Virus record (IMG/VR): IMGVR_UViG_3300045996_000102
Span: 1-23,353 of that record
DNA from: a virus
DNA length: 23,353 nucleotides
Direction: 5' to 3' (one strand)
Below the pieces are notes generated by a model. The model was not told the DNA's origin, made no database searches, and saw only the letters and a program-made list of their open reading frames with translations. The position numbers and the translations under genes were made by a program. Below are positions 11,836-19,691 of this stretch, in pieces. Every line of letters begins with the position of its first letter. The stretch's first letter is position 1.

Positions 11836-12013
11836 CGTCCTGCGTGTCGTCCTCATCGGGGCTGCCCTCATCATCCTGACCATGGCGCCGGTTCGGGCTG
11901 GTCTGCGGCTCGCTGCTGGTCTGCTCGGTTTCCTCAGTGGTGGTCTGCTCCTTGGTCTGCTCGGTCACCTTGCGCCGCTCGGCGTCGTCCTGGCTGCTGG
12001 TCTGGTCGCTCAT
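11816..12013 (-). CDS. Acidic low-complexity protein, 65 aa
   Basis: Almost entirely Asp, Glu, Gln, Thr, Ser (for example TEQTKEQTTTEETEQTSS), predicted disordered, without hydrophobic core. ATGA overlap with the fibre gene supports translation. It lies between the tail fibre and lysis genes; similar linker-like proteins occur at the ends of tail operons but no role is known. Confidence 0.6.
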   Translation of the reverse strand: MSDQTSSQDDAERRKVTEQTKEQTTTEETEQTSSEPQTSPNRRHGQDDEGSPDEDDTQDDGDRQA

Positions 12014-12537
12014 GTGTCTGTCTCCTCATCGGTGGTTGGTAGTGAGTTGTCGATTTCGTCGGGCTCGTCGGGGTTACCGGGCGCGGGCAGCAGTTGGGTG
12101 CCGGGGGTGACCATGAAAGTCACGCATGCCTGCACCCCGCCCGAACCGGCAGGGCGCGCATCCACGGCGAAGATGTTCCCGGCGTTGCTGACGTAGAAGG
12201 AGTCCTTGGCGCCGGTAACCGCGATGATGCCGACAAAGACGGCACTCACGGGCGGGCGGTATCCGACCGGGAGCGTGCCGATAAGGGCGTTAGCCGCCCA
12301 TCCGGCGTTGTTGGTGGCGTCGAGCAGCATGACGACGAAAGGCCCGAACCGTTGGACGCGACAGCCTCCGGTCCCCCAACCCGCGCCCGGGGTCGGCACA
12401 ATGGTGCCCGCTGTGCCGGTCGGGGCCAGCGTGTCGTCAATCTTCTCCGCCAGCGCTTGCATGGCGTTATCGCCGTCCGCCACCCGGTCTGTGCCCGTCG
12501 GGTACGGGAGCCCGTATTTCGGCGTTGTGCCACCCAT
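12010..12537 (-). CDS. Minor tail / fibre-like protein, 175 aa
   Basis: ATG at 12537 with GGAGG 6 nt upstream and 2 nt after the stop of the large tail gene; a longer reading from 12594 is rejected because it overlaps that gene and lacks a ribosome site. The N-terminus TPKYGLPYPTGTDRVADGDNAMQALAEKIDDTL is the typical stalk start of actinophage tail-fibre proteins, followed by a beta-rich Gly/Val domain (about 45-155) and an acidic tail. It probably forms the tip or receptor-contacting fibre. (The N-terminal quotation spans positions 4-36 in two parts: KYGLPYPTG and DGDNAMQALAEKI are the key segments.). Confidence 0.7.
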   Translation of the reverse strand: MGGTTPKYGLPYPTGTDRVADGDNAMQALAEKIDDTLAPTGTAGTIVPTPGAGWGTGGCRVQRFGPFVVMLLDATNNAGWAANALIGTLPVGYRPPVSAVFVGIIAVTGAKDSFYVSNAGNIFAVDARPAGSGGVQACVTFMVTPGTQLLPAPGNPDEPDEIDNSLPTTDEETDT

Positions 12538-12539
12538 GG

Positions 12540-14348
12540 TCAGCCTCCTACTAGTTCCAGCGCAGCAGCGGGCGTGGTTGTCCACTGGTCCCACTGCGTG
12601 GCGCCTAGGTCGTCCCAGCGCTTGCTGGCGGGCACGTCAGACCAGCGGCCTAGGTCGGCGGCTGGGCCCAGACACGTGGCGTCGTTCCACGTCAGTGCTG
12701 GTGGTGCGGTGTCCCACGTCCACGTGGGTGCGAGGTCGTCCCAGCGCGGTGGTGGGCTGGTGCGGCAGTAACCACTGATGGCCAGTTCCAGTTCATGCAC
12801 GCCGTACGCCAGTCGCTCCTTCCAGCCCTCCACCCACAGCGCCGACGACGTGGGCGCGGTGCCGATGGCTGGCATGCCGGTCAGGCGCACGAGGTCGTGC
12901 AGGTCCAGCGCCAGCAGCGCCTCTGTCTCGTCGGCGTTCAGTGAGCCCACGTCCACGGGCAGTGACGACATCACCCACACGGGCGACGAGTTGCGCACCA
13001 GCAGCAGTTGGCCCATGGCGGTGGCGTCGGCCAGTGCAGCCAGCTCGGTGGTGGGACTGATGGCGTAGCGCCCGAACCTGGCTATGGACGTGGCGTCCTC
13101 TGCGACGTAGCGCGGCTGGTCGCCGCCACCTTCCGGTTCCACGCCGTAGCCGATGCTGACAGCGTTCACCAGACCGTCGAGGTTGCGCACCCACGATGGC
13201 GTCACCAGCACGTCGCACGCATCCAAGTCCAGCGACGGCGCGGCACCTCGTCGGTGGTCGGCGTCGGCGTAGCGGATGTCACCAGCTCTGGTCTGCCACA
13301 GCATCCCGCCCGCTGACTCGGCGGCGTCGTGGATGACTGACAGCGCGTCGGTGCGGTCCACGTCACGCGGTACGAGGTTCACCGTGCCGGGGTCAGACCA
13401 GCGCGGGTCTAGCGGGATGCCAGCCAAGTCAGCGATGCGTGCCACCCGCACGCCGTCCTTCTCCACGGGCCACGGGTTGTCGCCGACGACACGCCGCGCT
13501 AGGTCGGCGAGCATGCCCACGCAGGTGATCTGGCCGACGCCAGCGGATGGTGTGTCTGTGCCTGCGTCGTCCCAGCCCAGCACCACGTCTGTCACACGCC
13601 CGGTGAAGCGTGTGGCGCTTCCCTGCTCGGTGGTGGTGTTGACCACCACCACTGCGCCCACGTCCACCACAGCGGGCAGCGGGTCGTCGGGTGTGGCGGT
13701 GAAGTCGATGGTGGCGGCTGACGCGTTGGGCTGGCCGGTGGTGTCGTCGCGCCCATGCACGATGCCCACCTCGTCCACCAGACACGACAGGTCGGCACTG
13801 GCGCCCTTGCTGCGGTAGTGCACCTCTATGGATGACACAGATGGCGTGTACGGGCTGGCTGCTGGGTTCGGGCCCAACTGCACCTGCACGCCCAGCCACG
13901 GGAACTCTGCACCTGGTGGCGTGGTCTGCGGCATGACCCACTCCACGGTGTGGGTGCCGGGTTGCAACTCGGCGCCCATCTTCTGCTCCACCGCTTCACC
14001 TGCTCCTGCCCAGAACGGACCGACAGCAGCAGCGCGCTGAGTCTTGCCGAAATACAGCCACGCCCACATCAGTGTGCGCACCGGCACTGTCAACACCACC
14101 CGCACCCGGTACGTGTCCACGTTGGGTGGGCGGGCCACGGTGCTGGCGTCAGCGCGCACCAGCGCTGACCCACCGCCACCGGTCTGGGTGAACGTCGCCT
14201 GTCCACCGCTCCACGTCCACGCCAGACCGAACGGCTCAGGCGACCAGCCAGTTAGGTCCACGTCAAAGTAGGAGTTGGTGAACAGCGGCAGGCCCCAGCC
14301 CGCTGCGTTCCGGTCCTCGTACGCCACGACGCTGTGCATCCCGATCAT
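12540..14348 (-). CDS. Large minor tail protein (distal tail/baseplate type)
   Basis: 602 aa. The N-terminal third is beta-rich with a carbohydrate-binding-like look (NSYFDVDLTGW..., then HTVEWVMPQTTPPGAEFPWLG). The middle region has DFTATPDDPLPAVVDVGAVV and RFTGRVTDV, which resemble baseplate hub or tail-associated structural domains. The C-terminus has Trp-rich repeats of the form RWDDL (PPRWDDLAP, RWSDVPASKRWDDLG). It is encoded immediately after the tape measure (ATGA), where Dit/Tal-type proteins lie. No peptidase motif is obvious. A single large protein here suggests a simple tail tip. Confidence 0.72.
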   Translation of the reverse strand: MIGMHSVVAYEDRNAAGWGLPLFTNSYFDVDLTGWSPEPFGLAWTWSGGQATFTQTGGGGSALVRADASTVARPPNVDTYRVRVVLTVPVRTLMWAWLYFGKTQRAAAVGPFWAGAGEAVEQKMGAELQPGTHTVEWVMPQTTPPGAEFPWLGVQVQLGPNPAASPYTPSVSSIEVHYRSKGASADLSCLVDEVGIVHGRDDTTGQPNASAATIDFTATPDDPLPAVVDVGAVVVVNTTTEQGSATRFTGRVTDVVLGWDDAGTDTPSAGVGQITCVGMLADLARRVVGDNPWPVEKDGVRVARIADLAGIPLDPRWSDPGTVNLVPRDVDRTDALSVIHDAAESAGGMLWQTRAGDIRYADADHRRGAAPSLDLDACDVLVTPSWVRNLDGLVNAVSIGYGVEPEGGGDQPRYVAEDATSIARFGRYAISPTTELAALADATAMGQLLLVRNSSPVWVMSSLPVDVGSLNADETEALLALDLHDLVRLTGMPAIGTAPTSSALWVEGWKERLAYGVHELELAISGYCRTSPPPRWDDLAPTWTWDTAPPALTWNDATCLGPAADLGRWSDVPASKRWDDLGATQWDQWTTTPAAALELVGG

Positions 14349-15988
14349 GTGGCCACCAGACCCATGCGTCGGTCGTGGCCAGCCAGAATCCGGCGTATCT
14401 GGCGCGCTGTCGCCTCAGGGTCTAGTGCGCCGTTCACCGTGATGTTGATGCCACCAGTGGGCTGCACAGCTCGCTGACCTGGCGCAGCCGCCACCTGCGG
14501 CGCAGCAGCGAGTCCAGCGGGTGTGGTCGCCTGCATCATGTTGAAACCCGGGATGTTGGGCAGGTTGATGCTCGGCACCTTGATGCGGCCCAGCCAGCCG
14601 ATGAGGGTTTGCACAGCGTTGGACGCTGCGTCGATGGCGCCCTTAACGGCGTTGAACGGCGCAGCGAGGATGGCAGCCATGCCAGCGACGGCGCCCTTGA
14701 TGGCGCCGACCATGTTTCCCCACGCCTCGCGGATGGCACCGAAGATGGGCACCACGATGTCGCGCACCGTGCGGAACGCGTTGGCCACGACCTCGCGCAC
14801 TGCGCCTGCGCCCTCGCGGATGGCGCCCGTGGTCGCCTGCCATGCGCCACGGATGATGGCCAGCGTGTTGGCCCACGCCTCACGGATGCCAGCCCACACA
14901 GCGCGGATGATTTCGCTGGTCGTCCTGGCTGCGCCGGTGATGGCGTCCATGGTGGTGTTCCACGCGGTGCGGATGGCGCCAGCGACAGCCACCACGGTGG
15001 ACTTCACTGCGTTCCAGACCGCCAGCACGATGGTGCGGAATGTTTCGCAGCGCTTCCACAGCAGTACCACGATGGCGATAACGAGGCCCACAGCCACGAT
15101 CACCCCGGCCACGGGCAGGAACGCCATCACCCACGCCCGTGCTGCTGTGTTGCCCATAATCGCGGTGGTGATGGTGAGCACTTTCATGGCCACATTCAGC
15201 GCGAGGATGGCCACCGACACAGCCACGATCACAGCGGCGATGGCTTGGAACAGTGCCGGGTGCTCGGCAGCAAAGGTGGCGACCACGCCCAGCACTTCGG
15301 CCAGTTTCGCCATGGCTGGCAGCAGTGCCGCGCCGATGGCTTCCTGAGCCTCGCCCATGGCGACGTTCATCCGGTCCATCTTCCCGGCGGCGGTGTCGGC
15401 TGACGCTGCTGCGGCGCCACCGGTTGTCTTAGCCAGCTCGGCCATGATGGCGTCCATATCGCCGCTGGCCAGTGTCGCCTTGTCCAGCGACGGGATGAGC
15501 CGACCCAGACTGGTGGTGTTCCCGGCGTAGCCCTTAGCCAGCGCTTGACTGACCGACTCCACGTCCTTGCCGGTGGCGGCTGACACGTCCAGCGCTACGC
15601 CCAGCGCGTCCTGCGCCTTGGCGGTGTCCTTGGTGGCCAGCACCAGATTGGACATCGCTGGTCTGAGTTTGTCGTCAGCCACACCCGTGGCCAGTGCCAT
15701 CTTGCCTATGTATTCCTCGGTGGCGGCTATCTGGGCCTTGGTCGCGCCAGCACTGTTTTCCAGATTCTTGGCCAGCACAGCCTGCGACTGGGCATCCTCA
15801 GCGGCAGCACGTCCAGCACTGATGGCAGCAGCACCGACAGCGAGCAGCGCGGCAGCAGCGGGCGCGGCAGCCTTGCTGATGCCCTGCTGCATTTTGCCTG
15901 CCTTGGTGCCCACCTCGTCCATGCCGCTGGCGGCGTTCTTGGCATCGGTGATGATGCGGACCACCAGCTCAGCGACGGCGGCGGCCAT
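14345..15988 (-). CDS. Tape measure protein
   Basis: 547 aa, short for the family. Helical and Ala-rich, with a central hydrophobic stretch (about 245-310, including ILALNVAMKVLTITTAIM and VAGVIVAVGLVIAIVVLL) and then periodic Trp-containing repeats such as AVWNAVKST, IRTAWNTTM, IRAVWAGIREAW and IREAWGNMVGAI (about 320-430). The C-terminus is a flexible Ala/Pro region followed by INITVNGALDPEATARQIRRIL. At about 0.15 nm per residue it predicts a tail near 80 nm. It follows the frameshifted chaperone pair, as expected. Confidence 0.9.
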   Translation of the reverse strand: MAAAVAELVVRIITDAKNAASGMDEVGTKAGKMQQGISKAAAPAAAALLAVGAAAISAGRAAAEDAQSQAVLAKNLENSAGATKAQIAATEEYIGKMALATGVADDKLRPAMSNLVLATKDTAKAQDALGVALDVSAATGKDVESVSQALAKGYAGNTTSLGRLIPSLDKATLASGDMDAIMAELAKTTGGAAAASADTAAGKMDRMNVAMGEAQEAIGAALLPAMAKLAEVLGVVATFAAEHPALFQAIAAVIVAVSVAILALNVAMKVLTITTAIMGNTAARAWVMAFLPVAGVIVAVGLVIAIVVLLWKRCETFRTIVLAVWNAVKSTVVAVAGAIRTAWNTTMDAITGAARTTSEIIRAVWAGIREAWANTLAIIRGAWQATTGAIREGAGAVREVVANAFRTVRDIVVPIFGAIREAWGNMVGAIKGAVAGMAAILAAPFNAVKGAIDAASNAVQTLIGWLGRIKVPSINLPNIPGFNMMQATTPAGLAAAPQVAAAPGQRAVQPTGGINITVNGALDPEATARQIRRILAGHDRRMGLVAT

Positions 15989-16423
15989 GACGCTTCACCT
16001 CCTCCGCTTGCTTGTCGAGCACGTCCAGTGCTGTGGCTAACACCTCGTCTGACTCGTCCCACCAGTCGCGGGGTGCTGTCCTGGTCGCCACTGCTAGTTC
16101 CACAATCAGCCGGGATCGTGACCCGGCTGGGTAGGGCTTCCCTGCTCGGTGGTGTCGTCGGTGTCCATGGACGCCACGTCCAGTACGTCGGCCTCCCACT
16201 GGCTGTACGTGAGGTCAGTCAGACCAGCGCGGCGTGCAGCCGACCAACTGATGAACGTCAGCCAGCCGAACGGCGCATCATCAAACTTCGGCCAGACCGG
16301 TTTCTGCCGCAGCCTCGTGCGCTCATACGCCACGAGGTCGCGGTTGTCGGCCTGCACCTCGATGTCGTCCTGGCCGTCGCGCTTCACCAGCACCCGTGGC
16401 GCGGTCAGCTTCACATCACCCAT
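15969..16423 (-). CDS. Tail assembly chaperone, -1 frameshift product (G-T type)
   Basis: The reading starts at the same ATG as the short chaperone and moves to the -1 frame at the slippery site 16136-16142, ending at 15969; the total is 151 aa. The extension beyond the slip (KPYPAGSRSRLIVELAVATR..., ending in KRHGRRRR) is protein-like and has no start of its own. It overlaps the tape measure start by 20 nt. This layout equals lambda gpG/gpGT, where both forms help load the tape measure and build the tail tube. Length arithmetic agrees: 455 nt plus one reused base is 152 codons. Confidence 0.78.
16106..16423 (-). CDS. Tail assembly chaperone, short form
   Basis: 105 aa, between the neck protein and the tape measure. 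Sequence features: DGQDDIEVQADNRDLVAYERTRL (an N-terminal alpha/beta part), then WPKFDDAPFGWLTFISWSAARRAG, a pattern typical of actinophage chaperones, and an acidic tail. It stops at TGA right at the base of a hairpin that would stimulate frameshifting. It starts 2 nt after the preceding stop. Confidence 0.8.
   Translation of the reverse strand: MGDVKLTAPRVLVKRDGQDDIEVQADNRDLVAYERTRLRQKPVWPKFDDAPFGWLTFISWSAARRAGLTDLTYSQWEADVLDVASMDTDDTTEQGSPTQPGHDPG
16108..16142 (-). promoter_or_regulatory. Programmed -1 frameshift signal
   Basis: On the coding strand the order is GGGAAGC (complement of 16136-16142), 7-nt spacer, and a perfect hairpin AGCCGGG-TCACGAT-CCCGGCT (16128 to 16108). The zero frame reads GGA AGC and the -1 frame GGG AAG. 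The P-site Gly tRNA can re-pair fully; the A site has one mismatch. Spacer length and hairpin are ideal for -1 slippage. Confidence 0.72.
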
Positions 16424-16425
16424 GG

Positions 16426-16800
16426 CTAGGCGCCTTTCACCTTGTGCAGAATCGCCTGCGCCTCGTCCTCATAGGCAGGCATCCACGTGTCTGTTTCAGC
16501 GGCAGCGGGTCGCAGGAACGGCTGCGGGTTGATGTTGTGGCCACGCCAGCCGTACTCCTGAACGGGCGCGTACACGAGGTCTGAGCCGATGGTGACGCCA
16601 GTGCCACCCGTGCTGGCGGTGATGCTTTGCGCCAGCGTGCCTCTGACCTTGGGCGCCAGCGCTGATGCGCGCTGGCGGATGATCTGGCCAGCCCGCAGTT
16701 CGGCGGTGGCCATTTCCTCGAGGTCGTCACCAGCCCGGGCCAGCGAGGCACGCAGCGCGGTGGCGCCGTCCACCTCCACCTGCACACCGGGCTTGCTCAT
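16426..16800 (-). CDS. Neck protein, HK97 gp10-like
   Basis: 124 aa. The signature of the HK97-gp10 / tail-component family is seen: RAGQIIRQRASALAPKVRGTLAQSI followed by GTGVTIGSDLVYAPVQEYG and NPQPFLRPA (about residues 36-100). These proteins join the head connector to the tail. ATGA overlap with the tail tube gene. (Key residues: APKVRGTLAQSI at about 50-61 and YAPVQEYG at about 76-83.). Confidence 0.8.
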   Translation of the reverse strand: MSKPGVQVEVDGATALRASLARAGDDLEEMATAELRAGQIIRQRASALAPKVRGTLAQSITASTGGTGVTIGSDLVYAPVQEYGWRGHNINPQPFLRPAAAETDTWMPAYEDEAQAILHKVKGA

Positions 16801-17276
16801 GCCACGTCGTCCTGGTCGCGCTGCTCGTCCTCGTCAGCGCTGAACGCAGCGGGTGCGCCATACGTGTATGTGGGCTTGCCGACCAGCGCAAACTCGAAAT
16901 CACTGGTCATGGTTTCGCCGGTCGTGTCGCCACCGAAGTCCAGCGGGTCAACCACCAGCGTGCCCGTGGCGGTGGTGCCACCGTCGGTGGAGGGCGTGAA
17001 CACGTACGACAGTTGCGTGCCCGGTTCAGCCTGCGACAGCGCAAAGAATCCAGCCACGTCGGTCACGTCGGTATCCATGTTGCCGCTCAGGCTGTAGTCG
17101 TACGTGACCGAGCCAGCGCGCACGTCGCCGCACAGCTTGGTGGTGCTGTCGCCCTGAGTCTTTTCGGCAGCAATCACTGCGTTATTGACCAGACACGACA
17201 CGTCGATTTCGGTGCCGATGTCGCCAATCTTCAGGAGGCCCGGGCCCAGCGGGCGGGTGGTTTCCGGCAGTGCCAT
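16797..17276 (-). CDS. Major tail (tube) protein
   Basis: 159 aa, beta-rich, with DIGTEIDVSCLVNNAVI at the start, SGNMDTDVTDVAGFF and the C-terminal FEFALVGKPTYTYG typical of small tail-tube subunits. GGGAG lies 7 nt before ATG, stronger than its neighbours, as expected for a highly expressed structural gene. The acidic tail (SADEDEQRDQDD) is probably disordered. Confidence 0.75.
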   Translation of the reverse strand: MALPETTRPLGPGLLKIGDIGTEIDVSCLVNNAVIAAEKTQGDSTTKLCGDVRAGSVTYDYSLSGNMDTDVTDVAGFFALSQAEPGTQLSYVFTPSTDGGTTATGTLVVDPLDFGGDTTGETMTSDFEFALVGKPTYTYGAPAAFSADEDEQRDQDDVA

Positions 17277-17290
17277 GGTGTCGCTCCCTG

Positions 17291-17674
17291 CTAGGTGGTG
17301 GTCAGCCGCAGGCGTAGCCCGGGCATCGCCTGCTGGTCGTCAAGGTTGATCTGGACTGGCTCGGCGTACTGGACTGTTCCGACAGCCAGCAGTGCCATGG
17401 CCACGGTGTCGCGGTAGCCGTCGCCTTGGTCCACGGTGTGCTGCACGTAGTCAGCGGGCAGCGTGACCAGCACGTCGTACTGGTCGCGTGCCAGCGAGCA
17501 CAGCGGCCCGTCGTAGGTGGTCTGCACCCAGCGCGGCCACGCAGCACCAGCCACCGCTTGGTCTGGCGTGGTGCTGTACGCCGTCAGACCTGGCACGAGG
17601 CTCAGCGCGGTGACGATGCTGGCGCGGGTGTCGCCAGCTCGTGCTGTGGTGGTGGCGCCGTCAGCGAGGCTCAT
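17291..17674 (-). CDS. Head closure or tail terminator protein
   Basis: 127 aa from ATG at 17674 (ATGA overlap); the much longer open frame upstream is Arg-rich and antisense-like, so it is rejected. Contains helix TRASIVTALSLVPG, strand-rich QYDVLVTLPADYVQHTV and a C-terminus AMPGLRLRLTTT. Position (after the gp6-like connector, before the tube) and size fit a tail terminator of the lambda gpU type. The assignment rests mostly on order. Confidence 0.6.
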   Translation of the reverse strand: MSLADGATTTARAGDTRASIVTALSLVPGLTAYSTTPDQAVAGAAWPRWVQTTYDGPLCSLARDQYDVLVTLPADYVQHTVDQGDGYRDTVAMALLAVGTVQYAEPVQINLDDQQAMPGLRLRLTTT

Positions 17675-17997
17675 GCCAGCACGACCTTGCGATAGGCCCG
17701 CTCGTGCTGCTCCACCAGCGCGTCGTACATGGCCAGTGACTGCGGCCCGTACTCGGCAGCATCCAAGCCGACCATGCCCAGCGGCAGGTTGCGGGCAGCC
17801 ACCTCGCGCTGGACACGCCGCAGCAGCGCCTGCGCCAGTGCCGCTGGGTATGGCTCGGGTGCAGCGGGCCACGTGCAGCGCTGTGCCTGGTCGTCGGCGC
17901 TGGCGTCCAGCATCCGCTGCAAGTCCTCGTCGCTGAGCACCGTGGCAGGTACGCGCACGTAGGCGCGTACCTGCTCGATGGTCAGCGGCGCGGCCAT
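17671..17997 (-). CDS. Head-tail connector, gp6-like
   Basis: 108 aa, helical: LTIEQVRAYVRVP at the N-terminus, then DEDLQRMLDASADDQAQRC and ALAQALLRRVQREVAARNLPLG. This is the usual build of phage connector or DNA-packaging adaptor proteins encoded right after the capsid gene. Start and preceding stop share one base (TAATG). Confidence 0.75.
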   Translation of the reverse strand: MAAPLTIEQVRAYVRVPATVLSDEDLQRMLDASADDQAQRCTWPAAPEPYPAALAQALLRRVQREVAARNLPLGMVGLDAAEYGPQSLAMYDALVEQHERAYRKVVLA

Positions 17998-19241
17998 TAC
18001 TTGCCGTTGGTGCGGGTGGTCTGGCGGCTCCCGTTACCACCAGCGCTGGCGCCCTCAACCACAGGCGCGGGAACGGTGAACTTGGTGTATGCGTCGGGGC
18101 GCACGTTCAGGAACGCACCGAACCCAGCGAACCCGACCAACTGGCCGAGTACGTCCGGCTCACCCACCTGCATGAGGCCGTCCACGTCCTCGTACCACTC
18201 GGCGTAACGGCTCGGCCCCTGGATCATGGTGCTGGCCGGGAAGTTCCGGTCAACCACCATCGTGAAGCCCAGCGGCGAACCACTCAGCCCGCCCGGGTTC
18301 ATGCCCGGGAACATGGCCGACCCGTTGTCCACGGTGACGCCACCGAGTCGGCCCCACACGTCAGGCGAAACCCACAACGTGTCAGGTAGCGCGTTCACGC
18401 TTTGCAGCGAGTTGGCGGCGGCGCCGTAGATGGCTGCGTAGATACCAGCGGCGTCCCACGTCGCAATCGGGTCCACGTTCACCACGCTGGCTGCGAAGTC
18501 CTCGCAGGCCTCGTTGTCGGTGGCGTTGGCGTACACAGCAGCGAAGTCCTCGAACACCAACTGCAGGATGCCGGGGCTGGTCCACTTGATGTCCTGGCGG
18601 CTGATGTTGAGGTGACCAGCGAAGGTGTCAGCAGCCACGGGCAGCTTGCCGATGATCATTTTCTGGCTGGCGGTCAGAGTCTTTTCAGCGGCCTGCTTGT
18701 CGATGGCCACGTGCTGAGTGATCACTGGCCGATCGAACGATCCAGCGGGGAGTGCCTTGCGCGTGATGCTGTTGATGAACGGGCGGCTGGCGTCGATGTC
18801 GTTGACCAGCGGACCGAGCACCGGGCGCGGCACGATGCCCGGGTTGTCGGCCAGCAACTGGTGCGCTGTGGCGCGGTCCAGTTTCGCCTGCGCCTCAGGG
18901 TCGCGCATCGTCATGGCCCGGTGGACGGTGATGGCGTATTCACCCGCGCTGGCAAACTCGCGTGCGATGTCGTAGGGCTCCTCCACCTTGGCCACCCGGG
19001 TGGTGACTGTGGCGGGCGTGGATGAACGCAGCGCGGCGACCTTGCCAGCCTGCTGCTCAATCCCTGAATAGTGCTCGATGGCGGTCTGCAACTCAGCCAT
19101 CCGGCTGCGGTCGCGGTCCACCTGCGTCTGCTCGGCGTCGGTCACGTCGCGTGACTCGTCGGCGGCACGGTTCACCAGCGAGTCGATGCCCTCGCGGATT
19201 TCGTCAAACTGCTGGTTGAGTCGGTCCAGATAGGCGCCCAT
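17997..19241 (-). CDS. Major capsid protein, HK97 fold
   Basis: 414 aa. Residues 1-70 form a coiled coil (YLDRLNQQFDEIREGIDSLV..., MAELQTAIEHYSGIEQQ), the delta/scaffold domain removed by the prohead protease. The rest has HK97-family features: RPFINSITRKALPAGSF (E-loop region), IIGKLPVAADTFAGHLNISRQDIKW, and a C-terminal LGFTMVVDRNFPASTMIQG...VLGQLVGFAGFGAFLNV. The ATG has GGAGG 10 nt upstream. The C-terminal tail is Gly/Thr/Arg-rich and probably exposed. A likely protease site is within residues 70-115; I cannot place it exactly. Confidence 0.9.
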   Translation of the reverse strand: MGAYLDRLNQQFDEIREGIDSLVNRAADESRDVTDAEQTQVDRDRSRMAELQTAIEHYSGIEQQAGKVAALRSSTPATVTTRVAKVEEPYDIAREFASAGEYAITVHRAMTMRDPEAQAKLDRATAHQLLADNPGIVPRPVLGPLVNDIDASRPFINSITRKALPAGSFDRPVITQHVAIDKQAAEKTLTASQKMIIGKLPVAADTFAGHLNISRQDIKWTSPGILQLVFEDFAAVYANATDNEACEDFAASVVNVDPIATWDAAGIYAAIYGAAANSLQSVNALPDTLWVSPDVWGRLGGVTVDNGSAMFPGMNPGGLSGSPLGFTMVVDRNFPASTMIQGPSRYAEWYEDVDGLMQVGEPDVLGQLVGFAGFGAFLNVRPDAYTKFTVPAPVVEGASAGGNGSRQTTRTNGK

Positions 19242-19425
19242 GGCAGCCAGTCCTCCAGTGGTGTCGGAGTGTCTGACCGGGTGGCGGCTTGCCCTGTATC
19301 TGTCACGTCCCGGGGCGGCAGCTCAAAGGCTGGGTGGCCGGTGACGCGGGCGCCGGGTGGCGGTTCTGCGTACTGCGCCGGACCGTACGCCTGCGGTTCA
19401 GCGGGTGTCCACGGTTGGTCGCCTA
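19172..19425 (-). pseudogene. Coding-looking frame without start codon before the capsid gene
   Basis: The minus-strand frame that ends at TGA 19172-19174 is open up to TAG 19496-19498. From about 19425 it reads like a Pro-rich protein (DQPWTPAEPQAYGPAQYAEP, then GHPAFELPPRDVTDTG and PTPLEDWLPWAPIW), yet holds no ATG, GTG or TTG before GTG in RDVTD. A GTG at 19412 lies one frame off; removing one base from its ACCC stretch would give V-D-T-A-E-P-Q-A-Y. It overlaps the capsid gene by 70 nt. It may be a recent frameshift, a sequencing error, or a gene that needs readthrough or frameshifting. Confidence 0.35.
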
Positions 19426-19437
19426 TCGTGTGCGCAT

Positions 19438-19543
19438 GAACCTCACACCGCTCGGCGCCATCCGTCTGACCGTGGTGGCGTACGTCGCCGCGTGCCTAGT
19501 TGGTGCTGCGCTGTGGCAGTGGGTGGCGCGTCGTCGCCACTAG
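19438..19543 (+). CDS. Rightward one-TM mini-protein, possibly leaderless
   Basis: MNLTPLGAIRLTVVAYVAACLVGAALWQ... about 34 aa: one strong membrane segment (IRLTVVAYVAACLVGAALWQ) and a basic end WVARRRH, so an N-out/C-in anchor is likely. TATCGT (TANNNT, 19424-19429) lies 8 bp before the ATG, which would start transcription at or near the start codon: a leaderless message, common in actinobacteria. It is the only rightward gene inside the structural operon. It overlaps the 3' end of the 64-aa gene by 48 bp. Confidence 0.45.
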
Positions 19544-19690
19544 GTACGGGTTGTGCCACTGCCACGTCCTGGCAGCCAGTGCAGCGCGGCACTGCTCCAC
19601 GTCTGCGGCGCGGTCGCCCTCCACGATGAGGGCTGCCATGTAGTGCTCAACCTCCACCCGTGAGGTGGTCCATGGGTCGATGTCCAGCAC
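19496..19690 (-). CDS. Small head-module protein, 64 aa
   Basis: GTG at 19690 with GGAGG 6 nt upstream; it begins 1 nt after the stop of the upstream gene. Product: VLDIDPWTTSRVEVEHYMAA, then a helix-rich AADVEQCRAALAARTWQWHN. No family recognised. Its stop TAG is followed in the same frame by the start-less open frame described at 19172-19425. The longer reading from 19879 is rejected because its first half is antisense-like and overlaps the upstream gene. Confidence 0.6.
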   Translation of the reverse strand: MLDIDPWTTSRVEVEHYMAALIVEGDRAADVEQCRAALAARTWQWHNPYLVATTRHPLPQRSTN

Positions 19691-19691
19691 G

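Noticed and set aside
17675-18058. N-terminal extension of the tail-terminator-like gene up to 18058
   Set aside because: The extension is the antisense-like third frame of the connector gene; the ATG at 17674 has a 4-nt overlap with the upstream stop.
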